A DNA stretch of 64,000 nucleotides from Chitinophagales bacterium (lineage in GTDB: Bacteria; Bacteroidota; Bacteroidia; Chitinophagales; JADIYW01). Below are positions 21,501-29,990 of the stretch, piece by piece. Position 1 is the first letter of the stretch. Each line of letters starts with the position of its first letter. The stretch covers positions 16,708 through 80,707 of the forward strand of contig JAMLHH010000015.1 in the NCBI GenBank assembly GCA_023957215.1, read 5' to 3'. The notes below the pieces were generated by a model. The model saw only the letters and a list, made by a program, of their open reading frames with translations. It was not told where the DNA came from and made no database searches. The translations under genes and the position numbers were made by a program.

Positions 21501-22386
21501 GAATATAACAAAGAACTCAATCTGAAAGCAATTCACAACTGCTTAAATCTGCATTATTACAAGTTTTATGCTGTCACGAATATAACAAAGAACTCAATCT
21601 GAAAGCAATTCACAACATTGCTTCATGGCTCATGTATTCAGTTTGTGCTGTCACGAATATAACAAAGAACTCAATCTGAAAGCAATTCACAACATGCTTT
21701 AATTGACGATGAAATTCACTTCAGCTGTCACGAATATAACAAAGAACTCAATCTGAAAGCAATTCACAACAACCCTGTCAATCATAGGCAATAGATTATG
21801 GCTGTCACGAATATAACAAAGAACTCAATCTGAAAGCAATTCACAACATAATTGTCATTGTTAAAACTGAAACCATTGCTGTCACGAATATAACAAAGAA
21901 CTCAATCTGAAAGCAATTCACAACACTTCTCAATCGGATTGTAAGCTTTTTTTAGCTGTCACGAATATAACAAAGAACTCAATCTGAAAGCAATTCACAA
22001 CATTGTGTAATCTAATAAATTTCCGCTTTGCGCTGTCACGAATATAACAAAGAACTCAATCTGAAAGCAATTCACAACAATTTATATTAACGCTACAAAG
22101 ATAAACGGGCTGTCACGAATATAACAAAGAACTCAATCTGAAAGCAATTCACAACATTTTCTTAACCTTTTCGCTTAAATGGTCTGCTGTCACGAATATA
22201 ACAAAGAACTCAATCTGAAAGCAATTCACAACCAAGAGGACTATAAAAAGAAAGATAAGCCTGCTGTCACGAATATAACAAAGAACTCAATCTGAAAGCA
22301 ATTCACAACAGTTGTTTGAAAACGTTGTGCATATCTTTAGCTGTCACGAATATAACAAAGAACTCAATCTGAAAGCAATTCACAAC
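18567..22386 (-). CRISPR. Type II-C CRISPR array: 50 repeats of 47 bp, 49 spacers of 30 bp
   Basis: Repeat starts fall every 77 bases from 18567 to 22340 without exception, so every spacer is exactly 30 bases. The plus strand repeat begins GCTGTCACGAATATAACAAA and ends AAAGCAATTCACAAC. The only repeat variant I see is number 6 (18952-18998), with C to A at 18975. All 49 spacers differ. The crRNA strand is minus: there the repeat begins GTTGTGAATTGC, which is what the tracrRNA anti-repeat pairs with. Each repeat also resembles a promoter on that strand (TTG, 21 bases, TATATTCG, seven bases before the spacer). The array abuts an IS3 remnant at its right end. Confidence 0.98.
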
Positions 22387-23192
22387 ACTGTATGGGTAGG
22401 GATAAGTTTGAGGCTTTTTGTAAGCGCCATGGTTTTGCGTCTAAACGATATAGAGATAAGTATCGAACCACTGATAGTACAGGTGTTGTTCGCTTCCCTG
22501 ACTTAACCATAGGATTAGAGTTGGAACGTATCAATCAGCTATGGGTAAGCGATATAACTTATTACCAGTTGGGACAGCTTTCTACTTATATCACATTTAT
22601 TATGGATGCATATTCGAGAATGATAATAGGCTACAAAGTCTCTAAGCGACTATTCACAGAACAGACCACTCTTGCCGCTTTAGAGATGGCAGTTAAGAAT
22701 CGAAAACACGCTAACCTACAAGGGACTATTTTTCACTCGGATGGTGGCGGTCAATATTATGACAAAGAGTTCCTTAATTACACCCATCGGCTTCGATTAC
22801 ATAATAGTATGTGCATGTATGCTTGGGAAAATGGTAAGGCAGAGCGATTGAATGGCGTTATTAAGAATAATTACTTAAGACATAGAGATATCAAAACATT
22901 TGAGGATTTAGAAATGGAAGTGAGACGTTCAGTGAGACTTTATAATCAGAAAAAGCCTCATTCTGGTTTAAACAGATTGACTCCTTTCCAATTTGAAAGT
23001 TTGTATATTAGCAGTCGGGAGAAATCCGGCGGCGAGAAGTCAACAACGGAAAAACAAACTCACGGCAGAGGGAATAATTACAGCCCTAGGGCTGTGGGGA
23101 GAAATCCAATGGCTCAAATATCACTCCGGAAAATTTAAATTTTATTATATGACCGTGGACGAAAAACGGTCAACCTTTTTTAGGCATGGACA
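22387..23192 (+). mobile_element. 5'-truncated IS3-family insertion sequence
   Basis: The first base after the last CRISPR repeat is already inside a transposase frame, so the left inverted repeat, orfA and the start of orfB are missing. The right side looks complete: after the transposase stop, AAAAACGGTCAACC...GGCATGGACA ends in CA at 23192, as IS3-family ends do (TG...CA). I find no matching TGTCCATGCC left end anywhere nearby. Confidence 0.7.
22392..23138 (+). pseudogene. IS3-family transposase OrfB, N-terminally truncated
   Basis: The 248 remaining residues begin at MGRDKFEAFCKRHGF, a point that normally follows some 50 or more N-terminal residues of OrfB. The HTH_21-like segment and the whole integrase core remain: D in WVSDITYY, D in FHSDGGGQYY and E in NGKAERLNGVIKNNY complete the DDE triad, and RLTPFQFE marks the usual C-terminus. 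The tail after that (SSREKSGGEK...) is probably normal read-through of the element. OrfA is absent, so OrfAB transposase cannot be made. The gene has no promoter of its own other than what the CRISPR repeats might supply. Confidence 0.85.
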
Positions 23193-23230
23193 CAGTGTTG
23201 GTGGCGGAATACCAATCATAAGAAAATAAG

Positions 23231-23307
23231 TTACCCAGCGTCAGCATCGCACTGAGTTCATCGAAGTGAAGGTCATTAATTGATAATGAAAGAGTATTGC
23301 TGGGTAA
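23231..23307. repeat. REP-like inverted repeat unit
   Basis: TTACCCAGC (23231-23239) and GCTGGGTAA (23299-23307) form a perfect 9-bp inverted repeat. Inside, CACTGAGTTCATCGAAGTG (23250-23268) is a near-palindrome close to the widespread CACTGAGCTTGTCGAAGTG repeat, and CATTAATTGATAATG (23274-23288) is a third small dyad. It lies between the IS remnant and the hemerythrin gene. Confidence 0.55.
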
Positions 23308-23415
23308 GAATTTGTTAAAAAACAATGTACATAATTACGCTATATTGACAGAGCATATCAAAAGAAAACTTAGTTTTGTTTTTCGATTTTTTACAAAAAG
23401 CTTTATAAATATCAA

Positions 23416-23925
23416 ATGAATAAAAGATTATACGATTTTTTTACGGAAGACCATAGAAGAGTAGAGACATTTTTTGAGAAAGCTGTAAAAGATATTGATA
23501 ATATAGATACGGTTCTATATCAGCAGTTTAAAGTAGGTATTTTGACCCATATCAAAATGGAAGAAAAGGGTTTGTTTCTTGCAGCTCAAGTGGCTAATGA
23601 CAATCAACCGCTACCTATGCAAGCACAATTGAGATTAGAGCATGGAGCGATAACTTCATTGACGGTACCTCCACCGGATAGGGAACTTGTAAATGTCATC
23701 AGAAAACTTTTGGAAATCCATGACAATCATGAAGAAAAACAGGGTGGCATGTATGAAATCTGTGAAAAACTGACCGAAGATCAAACGGATGAAGTTATAG
23801 AAAAGGTAAAAGAAATGGGCGAAGTTCCGATTCACCCTCATAATCCTGCACCTATTGCCGTTGCTGCCGCAAGAAGAGCGGTCGAAAGAGCCGGTTATGA
23901 TTATGATGAAATGGCAAAAGGATAG
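23416..23925 (+). CDS. Hemerythrin HHE domain protein
   Basis: The 169-residue cytoplasmic protein is an all-helical HHE protein. Candidate diiron ligands are H13 (EDHRRVE), H45 and E49 (THIKMEE), H76 (LEHGAI) and H102/H105 (EIHDNHEE). Such proteins bind oxygen or nitric oxide or take part in iron-sulphur repair; the precise function is open. The C-terminal part (PIHPHNPAPIAVAAARRAVERAGYDYDEM) is an extra segment. The gene converges on the nuclease-like gene, with 4 bases between the stop codons. Confidence 0.88.
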   Translation: MNKRLYDFFTEDHRRVETFFEKAVKDIDNIDTVLYQQFKVGILTHIKMEEKGLFLAAQVANDNQPLPMQAQLRLEHGAITSLTVPPPDRELVNVIRKLLEIHDNHEEKQGGMYEICEKLTEDQTDEVIEKVKEMGEVPIHPHNPAPIAVAAARRAVERAGYDYDEMAKG

Positions 23926-23929
23926 TCTT

Positions 23930-24373
23930 TTAATCTCCGAAAATATATTCTCTTTCAGGCACATCATCTAACCATACGTAGTCGCCCGTTTCCAAATTGA
24001 GATGTACGATATAATGTTGTTCCCCATTGGTCAGTAAAAGATAAGGGACTTGTAGCACCTGATTATACAAAGAAGCTTGTTCCATCGTTTTTTGAGTGAT
24101 TTTTACTTGTGGTTGCTTGCATTCGATTAAAATAGTAGGTTGGAAATCTCGATTATATACAACTGCATCAAACCGTCTTTTCTTTTCAGCGTACTCAATT
24201 TGTTTTTCCACACCTATTAAGTAGATGGGATAGTTTTTCCTTTCTACCAAATAAGCCAAAATAAACTGTCTGACTTCTTCTTCGGGAGTGCAAACCAGAT
24301 ACTTTTTTCGAATAGGATCAAATATCCATTTTTTACCCTGAGAAATCTTAGTTTTGAAAAACAATGAACTCAA
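23930..24373 (-). CDS. HsdR N-terminal-like (HSDR_N_2) nuclease-fold protein
   Basis: The 147-residue protein is a stand-alone domain of the type found at the N-terminus of type I restriction subunit R. It keeps the PD-(D/E)xK core: E32/E33 region (CTPEEEVRQFILAYLV), D in RRFDAVVY, E and K in LIECKQPQ, followed by LLTNGEQHYIVH. No methylase, specificity or helicase gene is near, so it is not a restriction system. Bacteroidota often encode such solitary proteins; their role is not known to me. Confidence 0.85.
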   Translation of the reverse strand: MSSLFFKTKISQGKKWIFDPIRKKYLVCTPEEEVRQFILAYLVERKNYPIYLIGVEKQIEYAEKKRRFDAVVYNRDFQPTILIECKQPQVKITQKTMEQASLYNQVLQVPYLLLTNGEQHYIVHLNLETGDYVWLDDVPEREYIFGD

Positions 24374-24439
24374 ATCGTTAGTTTTAAAATTTCTGTCTAA
24401 AATACTTAAAATATATTGTTACTTTAGCATTCAATAATT

Positions 24440-24793
24440 ATGAACTGGATAATAAAATTTTTGCTGAGAGTAGGTGCTGTCATTTTGATTATTCATTTGA
24501 CTGCTTTGATGAGATTAAATGAAAACAGTACAAAAGACACAATAGTGATTGTGTCGGTATTCGTTTTAGTACTGAGTCTTTTAAACACTTTCATACGCCC
24601 TATTTTATCCATACTTTCATTACCTATTACATTTTTGACACTTGGATTGTTTCAGTTAGTCGTAAATACGGCTGTTGTTTTGATGGCAGTCAGAGTCGTC
24701 AGTAATATTGAGATAGATGGGTTTGTCAATGCACTCCTATTTTCCATTTTATTTTCTGCTATCAGTTGGGCTATAGAGCAAATTGTCCCCTGA
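24440..24793 (+). CDS. Four-helix membrane protein of the phage holin IV / YvlD family
   Basis: The 117-residue protein has four hydrophobic segments (about 5-23, 33-50, 57-77 and 88-113) with the family motif FIRPILSILSLPITFLTLGLFQLVVNT. Despite the holin name, chromosomal members are ordinary inner-membrane proteins of unknown function, often tied to envelope stress. A TTACTTTAG sequence at 24420-24428, close to a -7 box, lies just upstream. It stands alone before clpB. Confidence 0.85.
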   Translation: MNWIIKFLLRVGAVILIIHLTALMRLNENSTKDTIVIVSVFVLVLSLLNTFIRPILSILSLPITFLTLGLFQLVVNTAVVLMAVRVVSNIEIDGFVNALLFSILFSAISWAIEQIVP

Positions 24794-24936
24794 CAAAAAG
24801 TTAGTGTAATAGCTATTTTGGAGACAAATTGTCATTTTAGAGAATAAAGAGCTCTCTATTCGTGATAGTTTTTCCTACATAAACATCAAAACTCATTTCG
24901 GTATATTTATTGAAAACAAATAGATACAAAAACGAA

Positions 24937-27567
24937 ATGAATATGAATCCAAATCAATTTACAATCAAAGCACAAGAAGCTATCGCAAGTACTCAACAGA
25001 TAGCTTTTGACAGGAAGCATCCATCTATGGATACTTGTCATTTATTGAAAGCGATTTTGGATGTAGATAAAGATTATATACCCCATATTTTAACTCAATC
25101 CAAAGTCAATATTCAAGTTTTAGAGCAAAAACTCAATCAGATACTCGATAAGCAAGCCATTGTGAGTACGGAGCAAATGAAATATCCTTCACAAAATATG
25201 TCACAGGTTATTATGAAGGCTAATAATCTGATGCGTGAAATGAATGATGACTATGTCTCCTTAGAGCATTTTCTTTTGGCTCTTTTAACCGTGAATGATG
25301 AGACAAGTCAATTGTTAAAAAGCTTGGGACTCCATGAAAAAACTCTAAAAGAAACTATTTTAAAAATCAGAAAAGGAAGCAACGTGCAATCAAGTAGTCA
25401 GGAGTTGACTTTCAACTCATTGGATAAATATGCCAGAAATTTAAACAAGCTTGCCAAAGAGCATAAATTAGACCCGGTCATCGGTCGTGATGAAGAAATC
25501 AGAAGAGTTCTTCACATTTTGTCGAGAAGGACAAAAAATAATCCGATTCTGGTGGGTGAACCGGGTGTCGGTAAGACGGCTATTGCAGAAGGTATTGCAC
25601 ATCGTATCATAACAGGTGATGTGCCTGAAAATCTTAAGTCAAAAATCATCTATTCTTTGGATATGGGTTCATTGATAGCCGGGGCAAAATACAAAGGTGA
25701 GTTTGAAGAACGTCTGAAAGCTGTTATCAAAGAAGTCACTGATTCTAATGGTGAAATCATCCTGTTTATTGATGAAATTCATACTTTGGTAGGTGCCGGA
25801 GGTGGCGGTGAAGGCGCAATGGATGCAGCAAATATCTTAAAACCGGCTTTGGCAAGAGGTGAGTTAAGAGCGGTAGGTGCTACCACTTTAAGCGAATATC
25901 AAAAGTATTTTGAAAAGGATAAAGCCCTCGAGCGTAGATTTCAAAAGGTCAATGTAGATGAACCGAGTAAAGAAGATTCCATTTCTATTTTAAGAGGTCT
26001 GAAAGAGCGTTACGAAGCACACCACAAAGTCAATATCAAAGACGAAGCCATTATTGCTGCGGTGGACTTATCTGTTAGATATATTTCAGATAGATTTTTA
26101 CCGGATAAGGCCATAGACTTGATTGATGAAGCTGCTGCAAAATTGAGATTAGAGATAGATTCCGTACCGGAAGAAATAGATGAATTAGAAAGAAGAGTCA
26201 GGCAACTTGAAATTGAGCGTGAAGCCATCAAACGTGAAAATGATACCGTCAAATTAGATGAGCTTTCTAAGCAGATTGCCGATTTGAGTGAAAATAGAAA
26301 TGCTTTACGTGCTAAATGGGAAGAAGAAAAAGGTATCTTAGATACAATACAAAGACAAAAACAAGATATTGAGAATTACAAATTAGAAGCACAACAAGCA
26401 GAGCGTGACGGCAATTACGGTCGTGCTGCTGAACTTAGATATGGTAAAATCGGTGAAGCAGAAGATGCACTAAAAGTGAGTGAGGGGAAACTCAAAGAAA
26501 TGAAAGAGGGTCATCGTCTGCTCAAAGAAGAGGTAGATGCGGATGATATTGCTGAAATTGTAGCCAGATGGACTGGTATTCCGGTGAGTAAAATGATGCA
26601 ATCCGAAAAGCAAAAACTTTTACATCTCGAAGAAGAATTACACAACCGTGTGGTAGGTCAAGATGAAGCCATCAATGCAGTGGCTGATGCGATAAGAAGA
26701 AGTAGGGCAGGATTAAGTGATGAAAATCGACCAATAGGCTCTTTTATCTTTATCGGTACGACGGGTGTAGGAAAAACCGAATTAGCAAAAGCTTTGGCCG
26801 AACTTTTATTCAATGACGAAAAAGCAATGGTCAGGATAGATATGTCCGAATATATGGAACGCCATTCTGTCTCCCGATTAATCGGTGCACCTCCGGGATA
26901 TATCGGTTATGATGAAGGTGGTCAATTGACAGAGGCTGTAAGAAGGAAACCGTACTCTGTCGTCTTATTGGATGAAATCGAAAAAGCACATCAGGATGTA
27001 TTCAATATCTTATTGCAAGTGATGGAAGATGGACGATTGACGGATAATAAGGGTCGTGTAGTAGATTTCAAAAACACCATTATTATTATGACTTCTAATG
27101 TTGGTTCTCAGTTGATACAGCAAAATTTTAACAACATACAAAATGAAGGAGATTTGTTTACAGCAACAGAAACGTCTAAAGTTCAAGTTTTTGAAGAGTT
27201 GAAAAAATTAATGCGTCCTGAATTTTTAAATAGGATAGATGAGATCATCATGTTTAAACCATTGACTGAATCTGAAATTACAAATGTAGTCAGCATACAG
27301 TTGGAAGCTTTAAAACATAAACTCAAAGAAAGAGATATTGATATCAGCTTTACGGAGGAAGCTATCCGGTATTTTGGACATGAGGGTTATGATCCCCAAT
27401 TCGGTGCAAGACCTTTGAAGAGATTAATCAATAAGGAAATTGTGAATGAATTGTCAAAAATGATACTATCTGATAAAGTGAAAAAAGATATTCCCGTAGT
27501 GGCAGACGTGATGGATGGTCAAGTGATTTTTAGAAATAAAATCGATATTGATACTCATAATTTGTAA
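24937..27567 (+). CDS. clpB: ATP-dependent disaggregase ClpB
   Basis: With 876 residues this is a full-length ClpB. An N-domain ([11 protein letters not shown]) leads to AAA1 with Walker A GEPGVGKT and Walker [10 protein letters not shown], a coiled-coil M domain (about 400-530, [19 protein letters not shown]), and AAA2 with Walker A GTTGVGKT and Walker [12 protein letters not shown], followed by [10 protein letters not shown]. ClpB works with DnaK to resolve protein aggregates. I chose ATG 24937 because a frame opening at TTG 24910 would add only an unconserved KTNRYKNE-type segment; ATG 24943 is also possible. A good terminator follows. Confidence 0.95.
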   Translation: MNMNPNQFTIKAQEAIASTQQIAFDRKHPSMDTCHLLKAILDVDKDYIPHILTQSKVNIQVLEQKLNQILDKQAIVSTEQMKYPSQNMSQVIMKANNLMREMNDDYVSLEHFLLALLTVNDETSQLLKSLGLHEKTLKETILKIRKGSNVQSSSQELTFNSLDKYARNLNKLAKEHKLDPVIGRDEEIRRVLHILSRRTKNNPILVGEPGVGKTAIAEGIAHRIITGDVPENLKSKIIYSLDMGSLIAGAKYKGEFEERLKAVIKEVTDSNGEIILFIDEIHTLVGAGGGGEGAMDAANILKPALARGELRAVGATTLSEYQKYFEKDKALERRFQKVNVDEPSKEDSISILRGLKERYEAHHKVNIKDEAIIAAVDLSVRYISDRFLPDKAIDLIDEAAAKLRLEIDSVPEEIDELERRVRQLEIEREAIKRENDTVKLDELSKQIADLSENRNALRAKWEEEKGILDTIQRQKQDIENYKLEAQQAERDGNYGRAAELRYGKIGEAEDALKVSEGKLKEMKEGHRLLKEEVDADDIAEIVARWTGIPVSKMMQSEKQKLLHLEEELHNRVVGQDEAINAVADAIRRSRAGLSDENRPIGSFIFIGTTGVGKTELAKALAELLFNDEKAMVRIDMSEYMERHSVSRLIGAPPGYIGYDEGGQLTEAVRRKPYSVVLLDEIEKAHQDVFNILLQVMEDGRLTDNKGRVVDFKNTIIIMTSNVGSQLIQQNFNNIQNEGDLFTATETSKVQVFEELKKLMRPEFLNRIDEIIMFKPLTESEITNVVSIQLEALKHKLKERDIDISFTEEAIRYFGHEGYDPQFGARPLKRLINKEIVNELSKMILSDKVKKDIPVVADVMDGQVIFRNKIDIDTHNL

Positions 27568-27587
27568 ATAAAAAACAAGTGTTTGAA

Positions 27588-27620
27588 AGGGACTGCTCAT
27601 AAAGAGTGGTCTCTTTTTTT
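27588..27620 (+). terminator. Terminator after clpB
   Basis: AGGGACTGCTC (27588-27598) pairs with GAGTGGTCTCT (27604-27614), including three G-T wobbles, followed by a run of seven T. Confidence 0.8.
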
Positions 27621-27631
27621 ATAAGTTTTCA

Positions 27632-28225
27632 CTAATGAACTCTATCTCCGCGCAATTCCAAAGACTGCATGATTTCAGCTTCACGATGTAGCCATTCTTG
27701 CCAACGAGCTTTGACTTTTTCTGTGTCGATATAAGTTTTGGCAATGTCAATAAACATGGTGTAATGGTGTGCTTCTGCAACCATTAGTTTTCTGTAAAAC
27801 TCTCTTAATTCCATATCGGAAATACCTTCTGAAAGCAATCTGAATCTTTCACATGAACGTGCTTCTATCAATGCTGCCATTAATAGACGGTCTAAAAATC
27901 TATCCTCAAACTTTCCGCCCTTGGTGACAAATTGTTGGAGTTGGTTGACGTATTCATCTTTACGTTGAAAACCTAATTTCAGACTGCGTTTTTCTAACTC
28001 TTTCAAGACCATTCTAAAATGTACCCATTCTTCGTTTACAACCGGTGTGAGTTGTTCTACGAGATATTGTTTATCAGGATAGGCTTGAATCAATGCGATA
28101 CAGGTAGAGGTTGCTTTCTGTTCACAATAAGCATGATCGGTCAGCACTTCTTCAATGCTTTTTTCGGTAAGATTTACCCATCTCGGATCGGTTGGTAATT
28201 TTAATCCTAACATCGTTTTATTCAT
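27632..28225 (-). CDS. miaE: tRNA-(ms2io6A)-hydroxylase MiaE
   Basis: The 197-residue protein matches MiaE in length and pattern. A ferritin-like diiron site is suggested by E in DHAYCEQKA, E and H in NEEWVHFRMV, E in ALIEARSCERF and E/H in VAEAHHYTMF. MiaE hydroxylates the isopentenyl group of ms2i6A at position 37 of tRNAs. It converges with clpB and shares the terminator region between them. No miaA or miaB is in the window. Confidence 0.93.
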   Translation of the reverse strand: MNKTMLGLKLPTDPRWVNLTEKSIEEVLTDHAYCEQKATSTCIALIQAYPDKQYLVEQLTPVVNEEWVHFRMVLKELEKRSLKLGFQRKDEYVNQLQQFVTKGGKFEDRFLDRLLMAALIEARSCERFRLLSEGISDMELREFYRKLMVAEAHHYTMFIDIAKTYIDTEKVKARWQEWLHREAEIMQSLELRGDRVH

Positions 28226-28522
28226 GTGACAAAAATAGCTTAAACAATTAGATTAATTAAACAATGTACCGATGTACTGATTTTGCCCACCGCCTACAGT
28301 TTGACTATCCACAGTTTTTATTGATGTAGCAATGTATCAAATCAATATAGACCTTCAAACTCATATTAGAGCGATATTTCAAATAAACAACACTCGTACT
28401 TTGTATTGACAGTATTTTATTGATGAATGCAAAAAAGTTACCGATGCACGGATTTACAACCAATTAACCCGGAAAGAAATTAGAATGAGGATTAAAAATC
28501 AAAGTCTATAACTTAACTCCTA
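28226..28522. other. Gene-free stretch with degenerate octamer repeats
   Basis: The stretch holds ATGTACCG and ATGTACTG in tandem (28264-28279) and GATGTAGC/AATGTATC at 28323-28338, the same word family as at 2444 in reverse complement. No gene was identified here or in 28562-28800. A 63-codon frame at 28609-28800, opening with TTG right at the end of the aldolase-like gene, has no family match and no start signal. Confidence 0.45.
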
Positions 28523-28561
28523 GTGAAATTAAATTTGTCGTACAAATTTGAACAAGTCAGG
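28523..28561. repeat. 39-bp inverted repeat, left copy (flanks the aminotransferase-kinase-aldolase operon)
   Basis: The reverse complement of 28523-28561 matches 33441-33479 at 33 of 39 positions, including an unbroken 17-base GACAAATTTAATTTCAC. A perfect hairpin AAATTTGT-CGT-ACAAATTT (28531-28549) lies inside this copy only. Confidence 0.55.
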
Positions 28562-28800
28562 AGATGTTGTTCAGCATCTTTTTGACACAGATCGAAATTA
28601 CTTAACTTCTAAATAGGATGACGGTATAAGTTACGGACTACAGAAGGAATCTTTAATGTAGGGTTGGAGATAAATTGTCCGTTATCATGGACAGTCACCA
28701 AAATGGTATAACAGCCTAAAGCCATTGCTTTACATCCATAGAGCAAAGTGATTCGGAAATCGTCTGTGTTCTTGCAAAGCAAAGATAAGCTATTGACCAA

Positions 28801-29406
28801 TCACACATTGGTACTTGCCTCTTTTGAATACTTAATCAGATAGTATTGCTGCATGGCAAAAGCTTCAAAGGCGTTAATAGGTTTTGCACCACCAAGTGCT
28901 TTACCTAAAATCCAAGACATAGAAGTTTTTTCTAATAGTTGTGCAGCAACAAAAGCATCTTCCAAAGTTTTACCTATGCACAAACTTCTACCATCTTCCA
29001 GAATAGTTGCAAATCTCCAAAAGGATTTGAATACGGCATCGGAAGGACTTTTGGATATCTTGATATTGATGCCGAGAAGTTGTGCCTGATCATCCAAAAT
29101 GGCTGGGATAGTTTCTTTGACTTGAGAGGCGTATTCTTGACGTGTCATCACAACTATATTAGATCTCCATTTCCAAAATAAAAGTTTCTGAAAATAGCTG
29201 TCGCCCTTTAATGGAAGTACTTGTAAATCCTCTGCTGTTTGCTCTGATAAAGCTTTGTCCGGATGGGAGAGTAGGAGCTGATTGTTGTCTAATCTAACAG
29301 CAATCTGTAAAAAATCTACTTTTCCCCAAGTGTGATAACCTTCTAGGTTTGCCTTGAAATATTGAGGTGCGTTTAGAATTAATGCTTGTGCTTCGGAGAG
29401 TTTCAC
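28801..29406 (-). CDS. Class II aldolase-like protein lacking catalytic histidines
   Basis: The 201-residue protein is last in a four-gene operon and starts in the stop codon of the aldolase gene (ATGA overlap). Its C-terminal part, GRSLCIGKTLEDAFVAAQLLEK, lines up with GVLCIGEDMQHTFEVAHTLEAA of that aldolase, so I infer a diverged class II aldolase/adducin fold. The zinc-binding HTH and NHG motifs are absent: no HTH exists, and the position of NHG reads LEDGR. It may be a non-catalytic partner subunit or may have gained another function. The family link rests on one motif and on context. Confidence 0.6.
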   Translation of the reverse strand: MKLSEAQALILNAPQYFKANLEGYHTWGKVDFLQIAVRLDNNQLLLSHPDKALSEQTAEDLQVLPLKGDSYFQKLLFWKWRSNIVVMTRQEYASQVKETIPAILDDQAQLLGINIKISKSPSDAVFKSFWRFATILEDGRSLCIGKTLEDAFVAAQLLEKTSMSWILGKALGGAKPINAFEAFAMQQYYLIKYSKEASTNV

Positions 29407-29990
29407 TATGCTGTTTTTTGTTGAGATTCAATAAATAATTTGCAAGCAGCTTCAAGTGTATGCGCTACTTCAAAAGTGTGTTGCATATCTTCACCTATAC
29501 AAAGTACACCGTGATTAGCCATAAGAGCAGCGTTGCTCTTTCCTACAGCTTCGACAGTACCCAGTGTGATAGCTTTACTATTTGGAAGTGCATAAGGTGC
29601 AGCTTTTATTACTTTAGCACCTAATATTTCTTGATGTTTGGTATCCAAAACTTGAACATCTTTTTGTGTGGCAGCTACTACGGAAGCAAAAAGTTGATGT
29701 GTGTGAATCACCGCTTGAATGTGCGGTCGCGTTTTGTAGATTTCGCAATGCAGTTTCAATTCAGAAGAAGGTTTAAGTCCTTCATAATCCAAAGTGTAAA
29801 AATTAACTATTACCATATCCTCTGGTTCTAGTTCTTGATATTTTCTACCACTCGGTGTGATGACCATACGCTTGTCATCTAGTCTGATACTGACATTTCC
29901 CCAAGTACGTGCAATTAGACCATCTTTAACTAATTGCTTTCCTGCATCACAAACAATTTTTCTTGCTTCTTGAATATCCATATTATTCAA
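29406..29990 (-). CDS. Class II aldolase/adducin family protein (fuculose-1-phosphate aldolase-like)
   Basis: The 194-residue protein is of normal length for this family. It has the N-terminal GLIARTWGNVSIRL and ITPSGRKYQELEPEDMV motifs, the catalytic Glu in PSSELKLHCEIY, the zinc ligands in AVIHTHQLFA and a third His in MANHGVLCIGED. Such enzymes cleave phosphorylated ketoses to dihydroxyacetone phosphate and an aldehyde, or epimerise pentose phosphates. Its start overlaps the end of the FGGY kinase gene by 8 bases, so the kinase product is a likely substrate. Confidence 0.88.
   Translation of the reverse strand: MNNMDIQEARKIVCDAGKQLVKDGLIARTWGNVSIRLDDKRMVITPSGRKYQELEPEDMVIVNFYTLDYEGLKPSSELKLHCEIYKTRPHIQAVIHTHQLFASVVAATQKDVQVLDTKHQEILGAKVIKAAPYALPNSKAITLGTVEAVGKSNAALMANHGVLCIGEDMQHTFEVAHTLEAACKLFIESQQKTA

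Noticed and set aside
22312..22506. 64-codon frame running from the last CRISPR spacer into the IS remnant
   Set aside because: It crosses a repeat and is out of frame with the clear transposase; chance reading frame.
23930..24373. HsdR-like gene as part of a restriction or defence island beside the CRISPR locus
   Set aside because: It is a solitary domain without methylase, specificity or helicase partners, of a kind common in Bacteroidota chromosomes.
24440..24793. Phage holin, hence a prophage
   Set aside because: The family name is historical; no other phage gene is near.
28609..28800. 63-codon minus-strand frame directly after the aldolase-like gene
   Set aside because: TTG start, no family match, no continuation; could be a gene relic but I cannot support it.
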